A DNA stretch of 64,000 nt from DASUAS01 sp963809795 (GTDB taxonomy: Bacteria > Actinomycetota > Acidimicrobiia > IMCC26256 > DASPTH01), in NCBI GenBank assembly GCA_963809795.1, contig CAWELN010000022.1, positions 41,381 to 105,380 of the forward strand, written 5' to 3'. Both the position numbers and the translations under genes were made by a program. Numbering within the stretch: position 1 is the stretch's first letter; every line of letters starts with the position of its first letter. The notes below the pieces were generated by a model that had not been told where the DNA came from, did not search any database, and saw only the letters and a list, made by a program, of their open reading frames with translations. Positions 21,017-30,114 of the stretch are shown piece by piece.

Positions 21017-22339
21017 TCACACGTCGGTCAGGAGGGCGCCGGCTTCCTCGCCGGTGAGCCACGGGCGCCCCGCCTTCTTGTACGGCTCCCAGCGCGCCGG
21101 ATCGGCGGTGTCGGTCTGGCCGAGGTCGGTGGTGGTCGGCCCGATGCGGTCGGCGATCGCCTGGAGCCGCTCGCGGTCGAAGCCGTAGAAGGCGACCTGG
21201 TTGAGCCCGAGGATCAGCTCGGTCTCGTCGACGGGGATGTCGTGGAAGCGCTCCCTGAGGAACTCCCGTGTGTACGGCCAGGTCCCTTCGGGGTGAGGGA
21301 AGTCGTTGCCCCACATGATGTTGCCGACCCCGATCTCGTAGCGCCGGCCGAGCTCGCGCCGCCGTGTGTTCGACGCGCCGATCTTCACATTGCGGTCGAA
21401 GTACTCGCTCGGCAGCATCGTGAGGATGCCGCGCGTGTTCACCATCTTCCGCATGCCGTGCTCGCGCATCGCCATCATGTCGGCGCGCCACAACAGGTCG
21501 GCGGCCCAGAAGCACCCGGCTTCGGTGACCGCCATCTTGAGCCGCGGGAACCGTTCGAACACGCCGGTGAGGAGCATGAACCACAGCGGCCGCGCGGTGA
21601 AGAACACCGTCTCGTAGCCGTAGACGCTCATCCAACCGCTCACCTCGCCGTAGTCCTCGCGGGGCGCGGGGCCCGAGTGGCAGTGCACCGGCAGCCCGAG
21701 CTCCTCGCACACCGACCAGACCGCGTCGTAGCGGTAGCTGGTGTACGACTCGTGGCCCTCCCAGCGGGGCGGGATGATCACGCCCCCGGTGAGGCCGTCG
21801 GCGTGGGCGCGGCGGATCTCGGCGATGGCACCGTCGAGGTCGTCGAGGATGGGGGCGACGATCAGCCCGGCCCGGCGCGCCGCACTCGCCCGGCAGAGCT
21901 CGGCCGCCCACCGGTTGTACGCCCGCGCACCGGCGAGCAGGTGCTCGGGGCTGTGGGTGACGACGGGGTTGAAGCCGGCACCGAAGGGCGCACCCATCGT
22001 GCCGGTGACCGCGTCGGGACCGGGGAACACGACCTCGGCGGCCACGCCGTCGCGGTCGAGCTCACGGTCGCGGGTGGCGGCGTCCCAGCCGCCGCGCAAC
22101 CCGACCTCGTGCAGGCTGTTGCCTTCCTCGTCCTGGCCGAACCACTCGGTCTGGAACTCCGAGTCACCGGTGAAGTCGCCCGCGGCCACGGCCGCGGCGC
22201 GGCGCTCCTCGAGCATCCGCTCGCGTTCGGCGAGCTCGTCGTCGAAATCGGCCCGGAACCCGGGGTCGAGGAAGTCGCGGTACGCAGGCGCGTCCGGGCC
22301 GGCGTGGCAGTCCGCCGAGATGACGAGGTAGTGCTTCAC
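21017..22339 (-). CDS. Amidohydrolase-2 family (PF04909-type) metal-dependent hydrolase
   Basis: The product has 440 residues. The N-terminal metal motif appears as SADCHAGPDA, with Asp-x-His in place of the His-x-His of other amidohydrolases, as usual in this subfamily. Further conserved points are LPVHCHSG, FPRLKMAVTEAGCFW and MWGNDFPHPEGTWP, where the late Asp lies in the zinc site. Relatives include ACMS decarboxylase-like and o-pyrocatechuate decarboxylase-like enzymes. The start is GTG at 22339, because its MKHYLVISADCHA matches the paralogue at 22456-23658. The long upstream frame is antisense shadow. It is coupled to the decarboxylase-like gene 7 bp away. Confidence 0.87.
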   Translation of the reverse strand: MKHYLVISADCHAGPDAPAYRDFLDPGFRADFDDELAERERMLEERRAAAVAAGDFTGDSEFQTEWFGQDEEGNSLHEVGLRGGWDAATRDRELDRDGVAAEVVFPGPDAVTGTMGAPFGAGFNPVVTHSPEHLLAGARAYNRWAAELCRASAARRAGLIVAPILDDLDGAIAEIRRAHADGLTGGVIIPPRWEGHESYTSYRYDAVWSVCEELGLPVHCHSGPAPREDYGEVSGWMSVYGYETVFFTARPLWFMLLTGVFERFPRLKMAVTEAGCFWAADLLWRADMMAMREHGMRKMVNTRGILTMLPSEYFDRNVKIGASNTRRRELGRRYEIGVGNIMWGNDFPHPEGTWPYTREFLRERFHDIPVDETELILGLNQVAFYGFDRERLQAIADRIGPTTTDLGQTDTADPARWEPYKKAGRPWLTGEEAGALLTDV

Positions 22340-22455
22340 GGGCAACCCCCCGGCTCGCCCCGCTCCGGTCAGCTTGCCACAGCGAGCACGAATGGTCGGT
22401 TCCGCTCCGCCGTCCCGCGCTCCGCGCACGGCTGCGCTGCACCTCCTGGAAGGGC

Positions 22456-23658
22456 TCAGACGTTGGCCGGTGCGTGCTGGCGGAACGCCATGCTGGCGGC
22501 GCCGTCGGGCACGACGTCGAGGCCCTCCATCACGTCGTCGACCCGCGGCCCGAACCGTTCGGCCAGCGGGGCGAGCTCCTCGAGGTCGAAGCCGTAGACC
22601 GCGGCGGCGTTCTCCCCCAGCATCGCCCGCACCTCGGCCTCGGGCAGCCCGCCGAAGGTCATGCGGATGGCCTCGTGCGAGAACGGCGTCGTGCCCTCCA
22701 GGTGGGGATAGTCGGCGCCCCACATGATGTGGTCGACACCGATGCGGTCGCGGCGGGCGCAGTCCTCGCGGTGGAGGAAGGAGGCCGCGACCATGCAGTT
22801 GCTCTGCCAGTACTCGCTCGGCATGCGCTCGAGCAGCTGGGGGTCCGCGAACCGCATCACGCCGACGTTGCCCTGCGCGATCTGCGCGTAGAAGTTGTCC
22901 ATCACGTCGAGCGCGTCCCGGATCCAGGCACTCCCCTGCTCGGCGAGCACGAGGCGGAGCGCCGGGAAGCGGTCGAACACCCCGGCCAGGATGAACGTCC
23001 ACAACGGGCGGTGCGAGAACCAGGCCGTCTCGACGATCCACATCGAGAGCGATGCCGGGTGCTCGCCGTAGTCGGGTGAGCTGCTGCCGCCGTGTGCGTT
23101 CACGTTCACGCCGCGCTCCTCGCAGGCGCGCCACACCGGGTCGTACAGGCGTGCGTGCAGCGGCGGGATGGGTGCGTCGGGCGGGACGCCGGGGAGCAGC
23201 ACGCCGCCGCGCAGGCCGTGGTCGGCGATCCAGTGCACGTCGCGCACCGCTTCGTCGACGTCGTTCAGCAGGATCTGGCCGATGCCGGCGCGCCGCCCGG
23301 GGAACTCGGCACACCAGTCGGCGAGCCACCGGTTGTGCGCTCGGAGGCCGGCGAGCCGCAGCTCGAAGTCGTCCGGGGACGGTGCGACGGCGACGAGCGA
23401 ACCACGTGGATAGAACGGCGGGATCGTGTTGGGGAACACGACCTCGCCGACGACGCCATCGGCCTCGAGCTCCCGCATGCGTCGGGTGCTGTCCCAGTTG
23501 CGGTTGGCGTCGGGCTGCACGAGGTCGCCGTAGGGGCTCACGAAGCTCGCCGCCCAGTCGTCGAACGCGTCGTGGTAGCGCGCCTCCAGGAACGGTCGGT
23601 AGTCGAGGAGGTCCGCGCCGGCATGGCAGTCGGCGGAGATGACGGTGTACCGATCCAC
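22456..23658 (-). CDS. Amidohydrolase-2 family metal-dependent hydrolase
   Basis: This 400-residue paralogue of the next gene shares RYTVISADCHAGAD at the N-terminus, VNVNAHGG, FPALRLVLAEQGSAW, and HIMWGADYPHLEGTTP with the zinc-site Asp. It starts at GTG 23658. The two paralogues stand in tandem, separated by about 116 bp. They may have arisen by duplication and then adapted to successive substrates in one pathway. It lies head to head with the SDR gene (17 bp between starts), so the divergent promoters must overlap the coding ends. Confidence 0.87.
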   Translation of the reverse strand: MDRYTVISADCHAGADLLDYRPFLEARYHDAFDDWAASFVSPYGDLVQPDANRNWDSTRRMRELEADGVVGEVVFPNTIPPFYPRGSLVAVAPSPDDFELRLAGLRAHNRWLADWCAEFPGRRAGIGQILLNDVDEAVRDVHWIADHGLRGGVLLPGVPPDAPIPPLHARLYDPVWRACEERGVNVNAHGGSSSPDYGEHPASLSMWIVETAWFSHRPLWTFILAGVFDRFPALRLVLAEQGSAWIRDALDVMDNFYAQIAQGNVGVMRFADPQLLERMPSEYWQSNCMVAASFLHREDCARRDRIGVDHIMWGADYPHLEGTTPFSHEAIRMTFGGLPEAEVRAMLGENAAAVYGFDLEELAPLAERFGPRVDDVMEGLDVVPDGAASMAFRQHAPANV

Positions 23659-23675
23659 GGGGTTACGGTACCGCC

Positions 23676-24587
23676 ATGCAGGACCTGGCGGGCAAAGTCG
23701 CGGTCGTCACCGGTGGCGGGGGCGGGATCGGTCGGGCGTTGGGCGAGCGGTTCCTCGCCGAAGGGATGCGGGTCGTGCTGGCCGACATCGACGAGCCGCT
23801 GCTCGACGCCACGGTCGCCGAGCTCGGCGCCCGTCACGACGACGTCGTCGGCGTCGTCACCGACGTCTCCTTGCCCGACTCGGTCGAGCAGCTGCGCGAC
23901 GCCACGCTCGAGCGCTTCGGCTCGGTGCACCTCGTGTGCAACAACGCCGGCATCCCGTCGGGTTCCGACGGCGCGTTGTGGCAGCACCACGTCAACGACT
24001 GGCGGTGGGCCGTCGACGTCAACGTGTTCGGTGTGATCAACGGCATCAACACCTTCGTCCCGGTGCTGCTGGAACAGGGCGGTCCCGGGCACGTCGTGAA
24101 CACGTCGTCGTCGAACGGAACCTTCGCGCCGCTGTCCAACAGCGCGGTGTACGCGACGACCAAGGCCGCGGTCACCAACATCACGGAATGCCTCTGGGGC
24201 CAGATGCGGTCGGCCGACCTCCCGGTCCAGGTGTCGTTGCTGCTCCCGTCGACCCGCACGCCCGGCGCGCTCGACACCGGTATCTGGCGACCCGGGCGCA
24301 ACCGGCCCGACCGCTACGCGCGACCGGGGCAGGCGCCCGTCGAGGGTCGCGACGCGCTCACGCCGTTCGTGGAGCAGCTCGAGCGGCACGGGCAGGAGCT
24401 GACGTTCGCACCACTCGAGGAGGTGGCCGACATCGCGCTCGACGGGATCCTGACCGACCAGTTCTGGATCTACCTGCCGGGCGAGAAGTCGGCCGAGACC
24501 ATCAACGCGCGCGCGGCGTCGATGCGCGACGCCGCGCCGCCCGAGTACCTCATCGCGCCGTCGCCGTGGAACGTCCCCAAGACGTGA
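23676..24587 (+). CDS. Short-chain dehydrogenase/reductase (SDR)
   Basis: This is a classical SDR of 303 residues. The cofactor motif is VVTGGGGGIGRAL, with ADIDE after strand 2 suggesting NAD(H). NNAG is present, and the active site SAVYATTKAAVTN supplies Tyr and Lys, with Ser in TSSSNG. The C-terminal extension after residue 230 (QFWIYLPGEKSAETI) is typical of SDRs from steroid/terpenoid-degrading actinobacteria, but the substrate is not known. It is coupled by a GTGA overlap to the thioesterase gene. Confidence 0.9.
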   Translation: MQDLAGKVAVVTGGGGGIGRALGERFLAEGMRVVLADIDEPLLDATVAELGARHDDVVGVVTDVSLPDSVEQLRDATLERFGSVHLVCNNAGIPSGSDGALWQHHVNDWRWAVDVNVFGVINGINTFVPVLLEQGGPGHVVNTSSSNGTFAPLSNSAVYATTKAAVTNITECLWGQMRSADLPVQVSLLLPSTRTPGALDTGIWRPGRNRPDRYARPGQAPVEGRDALTPFVEQLERHGQELTFAPLEEVADIALDGILTDQFWIYLPGEKSAETINARAASMRDAAPPEYLIAPSPWNVPKT

Positions 24588-25075
24588 GCGCGTCGGACGG
24601 GCGCGCGTTCCAGGACCAGATGCACGACAACTTCTGCTGGGGATGCGGCGCCGACAACCCCGACGGCCTCCACCTCAAGAGTCGGTGGCAGGGCGACGAG
24701 TCGGTCGCCACCTGGCAGCCGCACCCCGAGCACGCGGCCGGGCCACGCCACTTCTTGAACGGGGGCATCATCGCCACCCTCCTCGACTGCCACGGTGTCT
24801 GCACCGCGATCGCGCGGGCGTACGAGCGCGACGGCCGCGCCATCGGCTCGGCGCCGGAGATCTGGTGCGCCACCGCGGCGATGAGCATCCAGTTCGAACG
24901 CCCGTGCCCCATCGACCTCCCGGTGACGCTGCACGGTCGCGAGGTGGCCACCGAGGACCGGTTCACGACCGTCGAGTGCACGCTGGGATCCGACGGCAAG
25001 GTGCGAGCACGCGCCTCGGTGCGTGCAGTGCGGGTCCCCGACAGCTGGCGCCACGGGACCGGACGGGCCGGCTGA
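24584..25075 (+). CDS. PaaI-type hotdog-fold thioesterase
   Basis: The product has 163 residues. The N-terminal CWGCGADNPDGLHL is characteristic of a subgroup of hotdog thioesterases. It is followed by FLNGGIIATLLDCHGVCTA, the hotdog helix with the acidic catalytic position, and IQFERPCPIDLPVTLHG. Such enzymes hydrolyse acyl-CoA thioesters. Translation is coupled to the SDR through the GTG at 24584 (GTGA overlap), which suggests that an acyl-CoA is an intermediate of the same pathway. Confidence 0.85.
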   Translation: MSASDGRAFQDQMHDNFCWGCGADNPDGLHLKSRWQGDESVATWQPHPEHAAGPRHFLNGGIIATLLDCHGVCTAIARAYERDGRAIGSAPEIWCATAAMSIQFERPCPIDLPVTLHGREVATEDRFTTVECTLGSDGKVRARASVRAVRVPDSWRHGTGRAG

Positions 25076-25146
25076 CCCCCGGGCGCCGTCTCCGCCGTTC
25101 ACGAAGTGGTTACCGGTCGGTCACCTCACCGGCGTACCGTGCGGCC

Positions 25147-25896
25147 GTGACCATCCACGAGCACCGCTTCGTCGACCTCGAGGGCGCCCACAACTTCCGG
25201 GATCTCGGCGGGCTCCCCACCGGGGACGGCGGGACGACCCGGTTCGGCGTGATGTTCCGCAGCGACGCCCTCCACCACCTGAAACCGACCGACGTGGAGC
25301 TGCTGACGGAGCTCGGCATGCGCATGGTGATCGACCTGCGGTCGAGCGTCGAGCTCGAGCGCACCGGCCGCGGCCCACTCGAGGACACACCCATCGGTTG
25401 GCTGCACGCACCGCTGTCGGACGGTGGCGCGGTGCTCCCACCCGCGCTGGCCGAGGGCGATCTCGGTCGTCACTACGTCGAGAGCCTGGCCGACCGTACG
25501 GAGACGCTGACCTCGATCATCACGCAGCTCGCCGGCGTCGGGAACGTCCCGGCGGTCTTCCACTGCACCGCCGGGAAGGACCGCACCGGCATGGTCGCCG
25601 CGCTCGTCCTCTCGCTCGTCGGTGTCGACGACGAGGTGATCGTCGAGGACTACACGCTCACCGACGAGCGCATGGTCCTCGTGATGGAGCGGATCCGGGC
25701 CGAGGGCGACTTCCCCGAGCCGTTGGCACCGGTCGCGGCGAGCGTGGCCCGCGCCGAGGCTTCGTCGATGGAGACCTTCCTGGCCGCGCTGGCTCGCAGC
25801 CACGGTGGCGCCCACGGTTGGGCCCGTGCAGCCGGGCTCGGCGACGACGTCCTCGACGCGTTGCGCGAGGTCCTCGTCGAGGCACCGCGGGCCTGA
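25147..25896 (+). CDS. Protein-tyrosine/serine phosphatase (Y_phosphatase3 type)
   Basis: The product has 249 residues. The N-terminal HNFRDLGGLPT is the start signature of this family. The P-loop HCTAGKDRTGMVAALVL supplies the catalytic Cys and Arg (CX5R). RSDALHHL and VIDLRSSVELE are further conserved points. Family members include mycobacterial MptpB-like phosphatases acting on phosphotyrosine and phosphoinositides. Start GTG at 25147. It lies 71 bp after the thioesterase gene and may share its transcript, although its function appears unrelated. Confidence 0.88.
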   Translation: MTIHEHRFVDLEGAHNFRDLGGLPTGDGGTTRFGVMFRSDALHHLKPTDVELLTELGMRMVIDLRSSVELERTGRGPLEDTPIGWLHAPLSDGGAVLPPALAEGDLGRHYVESLADRTETLTSIITQLAGVGNVPAVFHCTAGKDRTGMVAALVLSLVGVDDEVIVEDYTLTDERMVLVMERIRAEGDFPEPLAPVAASVARAEASSMETFLAALARSHGGAHGWARAAGLGDDVLDALREVLVEAPRA

Positions 25897-26004
25897 CCAC
25901 CGCGCGACGCCGACAATTCACGCATCGGGCGGACGGGCGTCGGCCGACGTTCACCTGCGCGGTCTACGGTCACCATGGTCTGCTCGAGGTGGAGGGCTGA
26001 CGTC

Positions 26005-26283
26005 ATGACCGAAGCGATGCTCGGCAGCGGAACGGTCCGCATCGGCGTGATGCGGTTGCAGCTCGGGCCCTTCGCGTCGGAGCGCACCCTCCTCGGTGCA
26101 CTCGGTGATGCCCTGGTGCGCAGCGGGCTCGTCGCCGAGACGATCGACCTGGTCGCCACCGACGCCGGCTTCGTGCTCGTCGCCGAATGCGTCGTCCGCG
26201 ACTCCTCCGAGCTCGTGCACGCGCTGCGCGAGCTCGTGGTGACCGACGAGCGCCGCCGCTGGCCCTGCTCGCTCGCCGGTTGA
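26005..26283 (+). CDS. Small hypothetical protein (first of a tandem pair)
   Basis: The product has 92 residues, with a GGAGGG ribosome-binding site before the ATG at 26005. The order of features is a short beta strand, ERTLLGALGDALVRSGLV, then DAGFVLVAECVV, then ELVHALRELVV. The next gene repeats this order in diverged form, which suggests an ancient duplication. No known domain is recognised. The TGA overlaps the TTG start of the next gene. Confidence 0.6.
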   Translation: MTEAMLGSGTVRIGVMRLQLGPFASERTLLGALGDALVRSGLVAETIDLVATDAGFVLVAECVVRDSSELVHALRELVVTDERRRWPCSLAG

Positions 26284-26531
26284 ACGTCGTCCGTCACCCC
26301 AGCGGCGTGCGGGTGATCCGACGGGAGACCGCGCACGAGCTGGGACCGTCCGACGACGAGACCGAGCTGCTGGGCCTGCTGGCCGCGGCGATCACGGCCG
26401 GGAGCATCAGCGACGTCGAGACGGTCGCGTTCGAGTGGCGGGACGACGGATGCCACCTCGCGGTGCACTGTCAGTCGTTCGTGCTGCTGCGGGAGATCGG
26501 CACGCACGGCGCGCCCTCCACAGCCTGTTGA
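26280..26531 (+). CDS. Small hypothetical protein (second of a tandem pair)
   Basis: This is an 83-residue frame starting at a TTG that overlaps the preceding stop as TTGA. The product shows ETELLGLLAAAITAG, then DDGCHLAVHCQSF, then VLLREIG, parallel to the features of the preceding protein. The unusual start codon makes the exact beginning uncertain; translation may depend on coupling to the upstream gene. The function is unknown. Confidence 0.45.
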   Translation: MNVVRHPSGVRVIRRETAHELGPSDDETELLGLLAAAITAGSISDVETVAFEWRDDGCHLAVHCQSFVLLREIGTHGAPSTAC

Positions 26532-26635
26532 CGGCCGCTCACGGAACGTTGACCGCATGTTCACGGTCTCGTCGTTGGCGCGCGGCGCGCCGCCTGCGAG
26601 GGTGGTCACTCCATCCGGCGACGGAAGGAGACGAC

Positions 26636-26866
26636 ATGCGCTTGGCGTTCACGCTGCCCCGACCGGTCGAAGAGTGCAACGAAACACGCGCCCGCCGTCA
26701 CGGGTACGTGCTCCGTTGTCGTGAACCGCGGGGGCACGACGGCGCCCACCGGTGGACACCGGAGCTGGAGCGGGAGCGGGACGAGCCGCGACCGGAGCCG
26801 GCCGGCCTCCTGCGCGCGCTCGACCGGCGGGTCCGGTCGACGATCCGCATCCGCCGCTCGGCGTGA
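26636..26866 (+). CDS. Small basic hypothetical protein
   Basis: The product has 76 residues, beginning with ATG at 26636 after a GGAAGGAG ribosome-binding site with good spacing. It contains CNETRARRHGYVLRCREPRGHDGAH, two Cys and several His that might bind a metal, followed by an arginine- and glutamate-rich tail. No family is recognised. It converges on ppk2 with 11 bp between the stop codons. Confidence 0.55.
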   Translation: MRLAFTLPRPVEECNETRARRHGYVLRCREPRGHDGAHRWTPELERERDEPRPEPAGLLRALDRRVRSTIRIRRSA

Positions 26867-26877
26867 CCGGGGAACGG

Positions 26878-27696
26878 TCAGAACACCTCGGGAACGAACG
26901 TCTGCTCCTCGATCGGGGCCCGGACGTAGGTGTCGGGTCCGCGGGGCGGCAGCTCGAGCGGCGCCGAGGTGACGTCCTCGTAGACCACCTGCGACAGCAG
27001 GTGACTGATGCAATTCAGCCGTGCCCGCCGCTTGTCGTCGGCGTTGACCACCCACCAGGGCGAGATCTTGGTGTCGGTGTAGCGGAACATCTCGTCCTTC
27101 GCGCGCGAGTAGTCCGCCCAGCGGATGCGGGCCTCGAGGTCCATCGGGCTCAGCTTCCAACGCTTCTCCGGGTCCGCGATGCGACCCTTGAACCGGCGCT
27201 CCTGCTCCTCGTCGCTCACCGAGAACCAGTACTTCACGAGGACGATCCCGGAATGGATCAGCATCTCCTCGAAGAGCGGGCAGGAGTGGAGGAACTCGCG
27301 GTACTCGTCGTCGGTGCAGAAGCCCATCACGTGCTCGACGCCGGCCCGGTTGTACCAGGACCGGTCGAAGAGCACGATCTCACCACCGGACGGCAGGTGC
27401 TGGACGTACCGCTGGAAGTACCACTGCGACTTCTCCTTCTCGGTGGGCGTCCCCAGCGCCGCGACCCGGACCACCCGCGGGTTGGTGCGCTCGACGATGC
27501 GCTTGATGGTGCCGCCCTTCCCGGCGGCGTCGCGGCCCTCGAAGAGCACGCAGACCTTCAGCTGCTCGTGGCGCACCCACTCCTGCAGCTTCACGAGCTC
27601 GCGCTGCAGGTGCTGCATCCGCTTGTCGTACGCCTTGTCGGAGAGCTTCGCCGATCGCTGCTCCTGCGCCTCGTCCTCGTGCTCGTCGTGGGACAT
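26878..27696 (-). CDS. ppk2: Polyphosphate kinase 2 (PPK2)
   Basis: PPK2 phosphorylates nucleoside mono- or diphosphates with inorganic polyphosphate. The product has 272 residues, the usual single-domain length. Walker A is FEGRDAAGKGGT near residue 54. The Walker B/lid region is DRSWYNRAGVEHVMGF near residue 113. The middle EKRWKLSPMDLEARIRW is also typical. An Asp after Walker A (GRDAAGKG) is conserved in the family. The ATG at 27696 gives the natural charged N-terminus; the ATG at 27741 is less likely. It lies downstream of the GH65 gene on the same strand with a 60-bp gap. Confidence 0.94.
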   Translation of the reverse strand: MSHDEHEDEAQEQRSAKLSDKAYDKRMQHLQRELVKLQEWVRHEQLKVCVLFEGRDAAGKGGTIKRIVERTNPRVVRVAALGTPTEKEKSQWYFQRYVQHLPSGGEIVLFDRSWYNRAGVEHVMGFCTDDEYREFLHSCPLFEEMLIHSGIVLVKYWFSVSDEEQERRFKGRIADPEKRWKLSPMDLEARIRWADYSRAKDEMFRYTDTKISPWWVVNADDKRRARLNCISHLLSQVVYEDVTSAPLELPPRGPDTYVRAPIEEQTFVPEVF

Positions 27697-27756
27697 CCGT
27701 GACAGGGTACGTGGGAACCGTGCGGCGCGGATCCCGAGCACACGACCGGTCGCCGG

Positions 27757-30114
27757 TCAATCGGCGAGCTCGATCTTCCGCCGGTGCGGCTCGCGCCCGG
27801 GCGGTTGGGACGGCGGCGGCTCGGCCGGCTGGTGTGGGATCGGGAGGGTCACCGGTTCGGCGCCGAGCTCGAACTCGTCGCCGTGGTGGCGCAGCGGGAG
27901 CGGGTCACCTGCGAAGAGCCGGTACGTCGCGGTCTCGCCGTCCGTGGTGACGCCGATCCGCCGGTCGCGGTAGCGCACCCGGAACGACAGCCGGGTCAGC
28001 GCCGAGGGCAACCGCGGCGAGAACGCCAGCCGGCCGCCGGCCGCGCGCATGCCCCCGAGACCCGCCACGACCGCGGTCCACGTCGAGGCGAGGGAGGCGA
28101 GATGGAGCCCGTCGGCGGTGTTGTGGTTCAGGTTGTCGAGATCGATCAGCGCGGTCTCGCCGAGGTAGTCGTGCGCGAGCTCGAGATGGCCGAGCTCGGC
28201 GGCGATGACCGCCTGCGGGCCCGACGACAGCGAGGAGTCCCGGACGGTGAGCTGCTCGTAGTAGGCGAAGTTCTGCGCCTTCTGCTGGCGAGTGAAGACG
28301 TCGCCGCGCAAGTGCATCGCCAGCACGAGATCGGCCTGCTTCACCACCTGCTTGCGGTACAGGTCGAAGTACGGGAAGTGCAGCAACAAGGGATACTGAT
28401 CCGGTTGCGTGGCGGCGAAGTTCCAACGCGCGTGATCCGTGTACCCCTCGCTCTGCTGGTGGACGCCCAGGCGCAGGTCGAACGGGACCATCATCCTCGT
28501 GGCTGCGTCGCGCCACGACGACGCCTCCTCCTCCTCGACGCCGAGCTCTTCGGCGAGGTCGGGATGGCGCCCGACCATGTCCGCCGCGGCGCGGAGGTTC
28601 TGCTCGGCCATGAGGTTCGTGTACACGTTGTTGTCGACGAGCGCGTCGTACTCGTCGGGACCGGTGACGCCGTCGATGCGGAACCGCCCCGTCGCGTCGT
28701 GGTGGCCGAGGCCGCGCCAGAGGCGGGCGGTCCCGACGAGGATCGGGAGCGCCACCTCGCGCTCGAACGTGACGTCGCCGGTGGCATCCAGGTAGCGCAG
28801 GGCGGCGTCGCTGATGTCGGCGTTCACATGAAACGCCGCGGTGCTCGCGGGCCAGTATCCGGACGACTCCTCTCCGCGGATCGTGCGCCAGGGGAACGCC
28901 GCGCCGACCAGGCCCAGGGAACGGGCGTGCTCCACGGCCTGCGGGATCGCCTGCTGGCGCCAACGGAGCGCGTCGGCGGCCACGCCCGGTTCGGTGTAGG
29001 TGAGCACGGGGAGCACGAAGGTCTCGGTGTCCCAGAAGGTGTGGCCGTCGTAACCCGGCCCGGTCAGGCCCTTGGCCGCGATCGGCCGACGCTCCGCTCT
29101 CGCACTCGCCTGGAACACGGAGAACAGGGCGAAGCGGACGGCCTGCTGCACCTCGGCGTCGCCGTCGATCTCGACGTCGGCGCCCGCCCAGAACTCGTCC
29201 AGCCGAGCCCGTTGGTCGGACACCAACGTGTCCCAGCCGGTGAGGGTGGCGCCGGCCAGCGCGGCGACGACCTGGTCGTGCACCGCAGGCCGTGACCGTC
29301 GCGACGACCACCCGTACGCGAGGTACTTGACCAGCGTGAGCCGCTGCCCCTTTTGGAGGCGGCCGGCGACGGTCAGGCGGCTGACGTCGGGAAACGACTC
29401 CAGGTCGGTGCGCGTGCCCTCCGGCCCGTCGACCTCGTGGTCCATCGCGGCGCCGAGGAGGAGCCCGCTCTGGTGCGTGCGGTGCATGGTGACCGCCCGC
29501 AACCCATCGCCGGCGTGCTCCTCGCTCTCCAACGGCGCATCGAGGATCGCCGCGACCCGCGGGTCGTCGGCCGGCCCGGGCAGCGCCTCGTTGGTCACGA
29601 GCTCCGATTGCACGACCGCCCGGATCGGGCCGTCGAGCGCTTCGACCTCGTAGTGGACGGCGGCCACCGACCGTTGCGTCAGCGAGACCAGCCGGGTCGA
29701 CGTCACCCGCACGGATTTCCCCGCCGGCGAGGTCCACTGGGCGGTGCGCACGAGCGTCCCGGCGCGCAGATCGAGCACGCGCTCGTGGGCACGGAGCGTC
29801 CCGTAGCGCACGTCGAACGGCTCGTCGTCGACGAAGAGCCGGATCAGCTTCCCGTTGGTGACGTTGATGATCGACTCGGCGAGCGCGGTGTAGCCAAAGC
29901 CCTTCTCCGCGTGGCTCAGCGGGCGGAGCTCGCAGAACGAGTTGAGGTACGTCCCCGGCAGGCCGTGGGGTTCACCCTCGTCGAGGTTGCCCCGGAGGCC
30001 GATGTGGCCATTGGACAACGCGAAGATCGATTCGCTCTGCGCGATGAGATTGAGGTCCAGGGCCGACTCGCGAATGCACCACGGCTCGATGCCGTACGCC
30101 CGTTGCCGGATCAC
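27757..30114 (-). CDS. Glycoside hydrolase family 65 phosphorylase (maltose/trehalose/kojibiose type)
   Basis: This is a 785-residue inverting disaccharide phosphorylase. An N-terminal beta-sandwich opens with NGHIGLRGNLDEGEP. The (alpha/alpha)6 barrel has GYDGHTFWDTE and FPWRTIRGEES. The catalytic acid Glu lies in GVTGPDEYDALVDNN near residue 486. KQADLVLAMHL and the helical phosphate-binding part follow. The bond type (alpha-1,1, 1,2, 1,3 or 1,4) cannot be decided from sequence. Such enzymes release beta-glucose-1-phosphate, which needs a beta-phosphoglucomutase. The partner HAD gene directly upstream is truncated (30111-30395), so the second step may be supplied elsewhere. Confidence 0.92.
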   Translation of the reverse strand: MIRQRAYGIEPWCIRESALDLNLIAQSESIFALSNGHIGLRGNLDEGEPHGLPGTYLNSFCELRPLSHAEKGFGYTALAESIINVTNGKLIRLFVDDEPFDVRYGTLRAHERVLDLRAGTLVRTAQWTSPAGKSVRVTSTRLVSLTQRSVAAVHYEVEALDGPIRAVVQSELVTNEALPGPADDPRVAAILDAPLESEEHAGDGLRAVTMHRTHQSGLLLGAAMDHEVDGPEGTRTDLESFPDVSRLTVAGRLQKGQRLTLVKYLAYGWSSRRSRPAVHDQVVAALAGATLTGWDTLVSDQRARLDEFWAGADVEIDGDAEVQQAVRFALFSVFQASARAERRPIAAKGLTGPGYDGHTFWDTETFVLPVLTYTEPGVAADALRWRQQAIPQAVEHARSLGLVGAAFPWRTIRGEESSGYWPASTAAFHVNADISDAALRYLDATGDVTFEREVALPILVGTARLWRGLGHHDATGRFRIDGVTGPDEYDALVDNNVYTNLMAEQNLRAAADMVGRHPDLAEELGVEEEEASSWRDAATRMMVPFDLRLGVHQQSEGYTDHARWNFAATQPDQYPLLLHFPYFDLYRKQVVKQADLVLAMHLRGDVFTRQQKAQNFAYYEQLTVRDSSLSSGPQAVIAAELGHLELAHDYLGETALIDLDNLNHNTADGLHLASLASTWTAVVAGLGGMRAAGGRLAFSPRLPSALTRLSFRVRYRDRRIGVTTDGETATYRLFAGDPLPLRHHGDEFELGAEPVTLPIPHQPAEPPPSQPPGREPHRRKIELAD

